In this document: in pieces, positions 58,901 through 64,000 of the stretch
How positions within the stretch are numbered: position 1 is the stretch's first letter
Layout of the letters: every line of letters begins with the position of its first letter
NCBI GenBank assembly: GCA_947179485.1
Contig: OX359248.1
Span: forward strand, 28,281,378-28,345,377
Length of the DNA stretch: 64,000 nt
From: Allacma fusca
Taxonomy: Eukaryota; Arthropoda; Collembola; Symphypleona; Sminthuridae
Direction: 5' to 3'
The notes under the pieces: model-generated
Databases searched by the model: none
What the model was told of the DNA's origin: nothing
What the model saw: only the letters and a program-made list of their open reading frames with translations
Made by a program: the position numbers and the translations under genes

Positions 58901-58978
58901 GCCGTGAAGGTTTGAATTATAAAGTCAATGCCGCGAAGGTTTGAAATGTAAAGCCAATGCCGCGAAAGTTTAAATCAA
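58901..58978. repeat. 29-bp tandem repeat, nearly three units
   Basis: The unit GCCGCGAAGGTTTGAAATG followed by TAAAGCCAAT starts at 58901, 58930 and 58959. It is small and has no evident function. Confidence 0.75.
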
Positions 58979-59034
58979 CGGACAGGAAGGGGACAATAAT
59001 ATTAAAGGATTAGGAAGTTCAAAACTACTGCTTC

Positions 59035-60085
59035 CCTGTATAAGTACACCCTTAAAGTCCCTACAGAAAACCGAAAACCCCGCATGTGTGTATGTCCAAA
59101 TATCCTGACTTAATAATACTATATTTATTTATTGCTACGTTGGTTTATTGGTTTGTTGATCGGTTGTTCCACGCTGAAAACTTGTTTGTATTTCCTGCCA
59201 CCCAACGTTGAAGAGAGGAGGTGGGGTGTTTTGGTTTGGGGCTGTATGGGGGCTTCTGGGGCAGGTAACTTGGAATTTATTGACGAAATAATGAGTTCTG
59301 ATTGTTGCCAAGGAATATTGGATCGGAATATCAAGCCTGGTGCGCGAAAACTTATCCTGGGTAGCCATTTTGTGTTTCAGGAGGATAATGATCCTAAACA
59401 CACATCTAAGTCAACATCACTTTTCTCCCGGGAAAACACATTTTTGGTGATGAAATGGCCAGCACAAAGCCCAGACATGACCCCAATTGAACAATTTTGA
59501 GATTTTATTGCGACGGAGTTGAAAAATTTCAACATTTCTGGGAAACCCACGTTTAAAAATCTGGTCACCGAAATACGGGGAAAGATCCCCCCGAAGTTAC
59601 CCGGAAGCTAGTGGAGAGCATGCCTCGGAGGATAGCAACTGTCCTAGCAGTCAGAGGTGGGCTTACGCGGTACTAAAGTCCAGGAATTAAGTGGTAATTG
59701 AGGTAAAAAATTAGTTAAACGCAGCTGTCCAACTTCAAATGACACCAACTTTTTAACCCGATTTTGTTTCAATTTTTTTTACAGCGTATGAGGTGTACTG
59801 TGTACAATAATACGTACAAGTATCTAATCCCCATATGTTCGACATTAAAACCTGAATTTTTGACAAGATTCGCTTAACTGTGTAAAAAGTTATTAGCAGT
59901 TATTCAAAAAAACATTGGGCGTCCAACTTCAATTGACTGGCACTGTAAGTACACGCTTAAAGTCCCTACAGAAAACCGAAAACCCCGCATGTGTGTATAT
60001 CGAAATAGCCTGTACGTAATAGTACTGTATATTTATTTATTGCTACGTTGGTCTGTTGGTCTTTTCCACGCTGAAAATTTGTTAT
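59035..60085. repeat. Direct duplicates flanking a Tc1 relic
   Basis: 59035-59180 and 59943-60085 share about 140 bp, including TAAAGTCCCTACAGAAAACC, CCCCGCATGTGTGTAT and TTATTTATTGCTACGTTGG. The Tc1-like sequence lies between them. The duplication is far longer than a TA target site, so it reflects a duplicated host segment or a composite repeat. Confidence 0.8.
59181..59960 (+). pseudogene. Tc1-like transposase relic
   Basis: The C-terminal half of a Tc1/mariner DDE transposase. Landmarks are RRWGVLVWGCMGASGAGNLE, HFVFQEDNDPKHTSKSTS (second catalytic aspartate) and MKWPAQSPDMTPIEQF (third catalytic acid), then a TGA where a tryptophan is usual. After a frameshift comes ESMPRRIATVLAVRGGLTRY, the usual C terminus. 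The N-terminal helix-turn-helix half and left inverted repeat are missing. The right end near 59960 reads AATTGACTGGCACTGTA, a plausible terminal repeat with a TA target. Not functional. Confidence 0.88.
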
Positions 60086-60389
60086 ATCATTGTCCAGATG
60101 TCTTAACAATCTTTCTATAACATGCTTTACTTCTCCGCATTTTTACAACCATTGCTAATTTGTTGTAGTATAAAAGGTAGGGATTTCCCAATGCAACCTT
60201 ATACATTCCTCTTCAAAATTTTATGCATACGTCTTATTGTTCACTGCATCAGTTGCATGACTACACCCCTACTCGGCATGTCGGCATCAGTAGCATACCT
60301 GCTCCCTTCACATTATACTGTATGTATTTATGAAGCCCCTAGCCTAAATTTCCTAGGTGCCTATATTTATTCCCCAAACTTCCTATAAT
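60086..60389. other. Intergenic, no gene seen
   Basis: A frame at 60122-60388 lacks any recognisable domain. The stretch ends at the CCTATAAT target of the next element. Confidence 0.35.
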
Positions 60390-60788
60390 CAGGGTTGGCA
60401 AAAAACCGGCTTTTATCAATAAAGGCCAAGCCAGTGGCATGAAATGGTAACAATCGGTTTTTATTGGACAGTGGACTTATTTGAATGATATTAATTATGA
60501 CCATTTTATACCAACCTATACAATAGGTCCGGGCATGTTAGAACCGGATTTTAACCAATAATAACCAGGCCATTTCTGACCATTTGGAAACCCTGTGTTC
60601 ATGCATGCGTAATATTAGCCAAGTCGGTGGTACGTTTTGGTTAAAACCGGTTTTTATTGGACAGTGGATTTATTTGTATAATATTAATTACGACAATTTT
60701 ATACCAACCCATGCAATTGGACCAAGCCGGTAAGAACCGGATTTTAACCAATAACGGCCAGGCCATTTCTTGCCACTTGCCAACCCTG
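60390..60788. mobile_element. Non-autonomous hAT-type element, ACCGG family, copy 2
   Basis: Ends CAGGGTTGGCAA and TTGCCAACCCTG, flanked by CCTATAAT on both sides (60382-60389 and 60789-60796), a perfect 8-bp target duplication. It shares AAACCGGTTTTTATTGGACAG and TAATATTAGCCAAG with the copy at 42629-43385. An internal GGAAACCCTG near 60588 suggests an internal rearrangement. Confidence 0.92.
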
Positions 60789-61489
60789 CCTATAATATTT
60801 TATTTGCATCTAAATCCTACTGAACCTTGCCTATATCCTAGTGAAGATTCTTGTTTTTTTGCTTCCTCCCTAGAATTTTTGCCTATAAAAGACCCTAGAT
60901 ATAGGCAAGAGGTCCATCTTTGGTTCAAGCTCAAATAAATGTCAAGTCACTTACAATGGTTGATTCCTAGACTTCCTAGTAAATTAACACTTTTTGTGTA
61001 CGCCTAGTACAGTGTGACTAATATGATCAGTCATTAACTTTTAACCACCAAGGCATGACAAGATGTGATGCCTCTTCGTACTTGCGGCTTGTACTGTGAA
61101 ATAGCGTTAATTTTGTGAATTTTGCGAAAACGATTTTATTTTCTGCTAATCAGAGGAAATACAAACCAGTAGTATTTCAAAAAAGTTTGTTTGGTATCCA
61201 TTAATCCTTGTTACAATAATATTAATTCTGATCCATTAGACCCTTAATGGTGTCAGGGGTCAGGATAAAAACAAAATGAAAGACAAAGAAAAGGTACGGC
61301 CAACAATTACTCCTGTAATATCATATTGAAGTATAGAACAGTGTTCATCGAATAATTGGGAACTAGATTCTTACGTTATTTCAAAGATGTTGACAGTCTT
61401 TGATTCTAGGTGAGAGTAAATGCCCATATAATGTATGCATACATATTATATGTGTAATTAATTTTTACTGTTATGAATTAGTCGCGTTA
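60789..61489. other. Intergenic with a third copy of an arm-edge sequence
   Basis: 60905-60990 matches, inverted, the outer edge of the left arm (about 36895-36980) through TCAACCAT, GACATTTATTTGAGCTTG and related words. 60995-61050 resembles 33515-33580. No gene seen. Confidence 0.55.
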
Positions 61490-61640
61490 TTGTATGAGTC
61501 GTGTAATTTCTTGAGCGCAGTTAGTGCAAATTGATGCACAACTATGCAACAATGCCTTCGCCTTACATATGGGAATTATTCCACTCTTTGAATCACCCAT
61601 TTTTTACGACTTGTAGTTGACTTAGAACAGTTTTCAGCAG
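61490..61640. repeat. Dispersed repeat, partner of 22870-23050
   Basis: Direct match to 22870-23050 up to TTTTCAGCA, where GGGTAC-rich sequence takes over. Confidence 0.75.
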
Positions 61641-61870
61641 TGCATCGCATGGGTACGGGTAGTACCTGAGTATTTGGGTACAGGTCCAGGTCCGAAATGG
61701 GTACTATGTTTAAGTACCCATCCTGAATGGGAACTTTATGGGTACTACCTATATGTACCCAAATTTTGGGTACAAAGACAGGTGTTGGGTACAGGTACAA
61801 ACTTGGGAATTTGTGGATTGTACCTGACAGGAAGAGGTACAAGCTTCCAATATACCTGGACCTGACAAAT
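61641..61870. repeat. GGGTAC-rich fragment
   Basis: About 230 bp with GGGTACGGGTA, GGGTACAGG and inverted TACCCA words, related in motif to the element at 19862-21580. The left border CAGTGCATCGCATGGGTAC resembles a hAT-type end. I did not find a matching right end or target duplication. Confidence 0.5.
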
Positions 61871-62195
61871 TAATACATGAAAATGTGGCTACTTTTACGA
61901 ACAGAAATCCATCTATTACGACGCATCTAGTGTAGTACATGGCTCTCTCTCCGACCTACAGGTTTAATTTGATATTCAGCGTGGTTTCAGGAGTGCATCG
62001 TAATTTTTGAAAAAGCATACTGTTATGCAATAGAGATGGTTGACCAACTTAGCACAACGCGCCAGCAATAAGTACGTGTAACTACAAATTCCACTTGTGA
62101 TTCAGTAAAAATTACGTTAAATGATATCGTGGTTATGGAGGATGACCTAGAAGTGGAAGAACCGCTATGATGTAATACCTCAGATGGTATAGACG
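61871..62195. other. Intergenic, no gene seen
   Basis: No supported feature; it ends in the TATAGACG target of the next element. Confidence 0.35.
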
Positions 62196-63041
62196 CAGAG
62201 CTGTTGGGGACAAAATTCTTGTCCCGTCCCCGTCCCGTCCCGATATTTTTTCAAAACCTTTGTCCCCAGTCCCGTCCCGACAATCGGGACACGGTGACAA
62301 ACACCATGTCCCCATCCCGTCCCCAAAAAAATATAAAAACGTTTTCCCCGGTCCCGTCCCGAAAGTCGGGACATGGGGGAAAAAATCTTGTCCCCGTCCC
62401 CAAAATTTTTAAAAAACGTTGTCCCCGGTCCCGTCTCCAAAATTTAAAAAAAATATTGTCCCCGGTCCCGAAAATCGTGGCATGTGAACAAAATTCCTGT
62501 ACCGTCCCGATAATTACTGAAAACAGTTGTCGACATTCTCAAACCGAAAATCGGAACATGAGGAAAATTTCGTACAAAAAGTATTTGTACCAAAAACATA
62601 AAAAACACATTTATAGAATCGTGGCTCCAAGATTCTTCCTTAACTTTTTGAGCAACAAGCCTCATTTTCTACAACCTAAAATCGAATGTCTTACATTCGG
62701 TGAAATAGTGTTCACAGAATAGTTTACTCATGAGCATTAAAGCTGAAACGTTATCCTTGTTCTGCTATGCTTGCTCGTCCCGTCCCGTTATACACACAAC
62801 CAAAAAGCATGTCCCGTCCCGAATATAATGGGGACAATTGTTTTTGTCCCCGTCCCGTCCCGAATATAGTGGGGACAATTTGTTTTGTCCCCGTCCCGTC
62901 CCTGATATAATGGGGACATTTTTTTTTGTCCCCGCCACGTCCCGAATAGGACATGGTGACAAGTATTTTGTCCCCGGGGACGTCCCGTCCCGGTCCGTCG
63001 AGTGTCCCGACGTCCCGTCCCCGTCCCCGGCAGAAGCTCTG
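62196..63041. mobile_element. Non-autonomous hAT-type element, GTCCCC family
   Basis: Ends CAGAGCTGTTGGGGAC and, inverted, CAGAGCTTCTGCCGGGGAC. It is flanked by TATAGACG (62188-62195) and TATAGAAG (63042-63049), an 8-bp duplication with one change. The left 300 bp and right 250 bp are packed with GTCCCGTCCCC, TCGGGACATGG and TATAATGGGGACA units. The middle (62500-62750) is A+T-rich with no transposase. The long frames on both strands are by-products of the repeats. Confidence 0.9.
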
Positions 63042-64000
63042 TATAGAAGTTACTAGCACTGCACAGCCCGCTATTGCTGGCTTTGAAAGGCTTCATAGCT
63101 TGTTGGTTCAGTCGAATAGCACATGATTCAGAAATACACCCCAGTTGTAAATACATTCATAGTACATACTACAAATAAGCCGGGTAGTTAGCCTTTAAGG
63201 TAATTTGTAATCACAATCCCAAACCAATAGATGTTATGCGATAGCGGATCAAGCCACCACAGGACGGCAGGTGGGGGATAACCCCATTTCCCAAGTGCAA
63301 CACCGACGAAGTCTAGTGGTTTGATCCGCCAGTATTAAAATTCCATTGCCGAAATAGTTTTTTCTAATAGAATATTTTTTAAATGGCCTTTGCTCCTGAA
63401 ATACAACTCCGTACGATTATAATCTAACATTACAGAACTTTTTGAAATATACAATTTGCAATTTGTACTCGCAAAACTATAAAGCGTCTCTAGGAGAGAG
63501 AGTGAAGATTTAAAAATGTCCCCTCATCGTCAAATCCTAGTATTAAGAAAGCCAGTAGCCTTATTAAAGCCTTTTTAATTGCAACAATTTACAAAACTTC
63601 TTTAAAACACAATTACTTTTGTATGTACCTTTACCGACCTTGATATTTTCTTTAGACTTATCCCTCGAAAAGCAACATACAGTTGTCTATGTGAAAATTA
63701 ACGCCAACTTTACCAAAACTTTGTCCCCGACATTTATTAAGTTACTGTCTTTGCAAAGCGTACTCTAAAATGTCTCTTCTCTTTAATATAAATGGGTAGC
63801 CACCGTTTATGGTATTATAAATGTAGCCCGTGACAGTATCACTGCCCTTGCTACTACTTGCTAAGCCATATAACCTTTATGGTAATTTGTATCCGCGAAC
63901 CTATAAAGCGCGTTTAGGAGAGGGAGGGAAGTTTTAAAATAGTCGCTTCATCACGCGCGTTTTATATTTTAGAGATAGTTCCATTAAGATGTATAGTATT
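63042..64000. repeat. Intergenic with an internal duplication
   Basis: Two regions about 400-680 bp apart share words such as CTTTA(A/T)GGTAATTTGTA (63196 and 63876) and CTATAAAGCG with TAGGAGAG (63476 and 63900). This suggests an older tandem duplication that continues beyond the window. No gene recognised. Confidence 0.5.

Noticed and set aside
59035-60085. LTRs of a retroelement around the Tc1 relic
   Set aside because: The 140-bp repeats lack TG...CA ends, a primer site and a purine tract, and the inside is a Tc1-like transposase.
62133-63156. Long frames on both strands, up to 172 codons
   Set aside because: They are by-products of the GTCCC arrays, with mirror-image frames on the opposite strand.

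Overview
The window is from an A+T-rich invertebrate animal genome, most likely an arthropod. It has spliced genes with short introns, a secreted alpha-carbonic anhydrase family in tandem, a piRNA-pathway helicase (spindle-E/TDRD9 type), DUF4806 proteins and a dense load of DNA transposons and retroelements. I cannot name the species.

Layout. Bases 1-32 kb hold a minus-strand tandem array of alpha-carbonic anhydrase genes: four copies with open exons (starts near 3873, 10947, 18864 and 31862) and one remnant (13.8-14.1 kb). Between them lie a 39-bp minisatellite, a gag-only LTR element (4865-8722), paired dispersed repeats and a 1.7-kb hAT-type non-autonomous element (19862-21580). The last array gene carries a 4.9-kb, apparently complete DNA transposon in its penultimate intron (25705-30605). 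That transposon encodes a 626-aa transposase and, 47 bp downstream, a spliced DUF4806 companion protein. Short inverted ends and seven ACGT sites at each terminus flank the two genes.

Bases 33-36.5 kb are a tandem segmental duplication. Its second copy preserves the empty site of a hAT-type element sitting in the first. Bases 36.9-52.9 kb form an inverted duplication around a spindle-E/TDRD9 helicase gene. The main gene runs on the minus strand from about 51.7 to 40.1 kb with about 8.5 kb of transposon-derived DNA in one intron. A partial inverted copy on the plus strand (38.97-39.98 kb) faces it across a 1.1-kb spacer. Both copies share an in-frame TGA and look like pseudogenes. Inside the intron are two hAT-type elements, five copies of a 25-bp motif and a decayed transposase gene.

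Bases 53.4-58.8 kb hold a full-length LINE with 15-bp target duplications, nested in an older inverted-repeat element. Bases 59-64 kb hold a Tc1-like transposase relic, two more hAT-type elements and tandem or dispersed repeats.

The most unusual pattern is a set of seven or eight hAT-type elements. Each has 8-bp target duplications and most start with CAG. Each carries its own family-specific short motif repeated at the ends (GGGTAC, GGTTTAAACC, GCCTT, ACCGGTTTTTATT, AATCCCGC, GTCCCC). The second is the two-gene transposase plus DUF4806 element. The third is the inverted repeat of a piRNA-pathway helicase.
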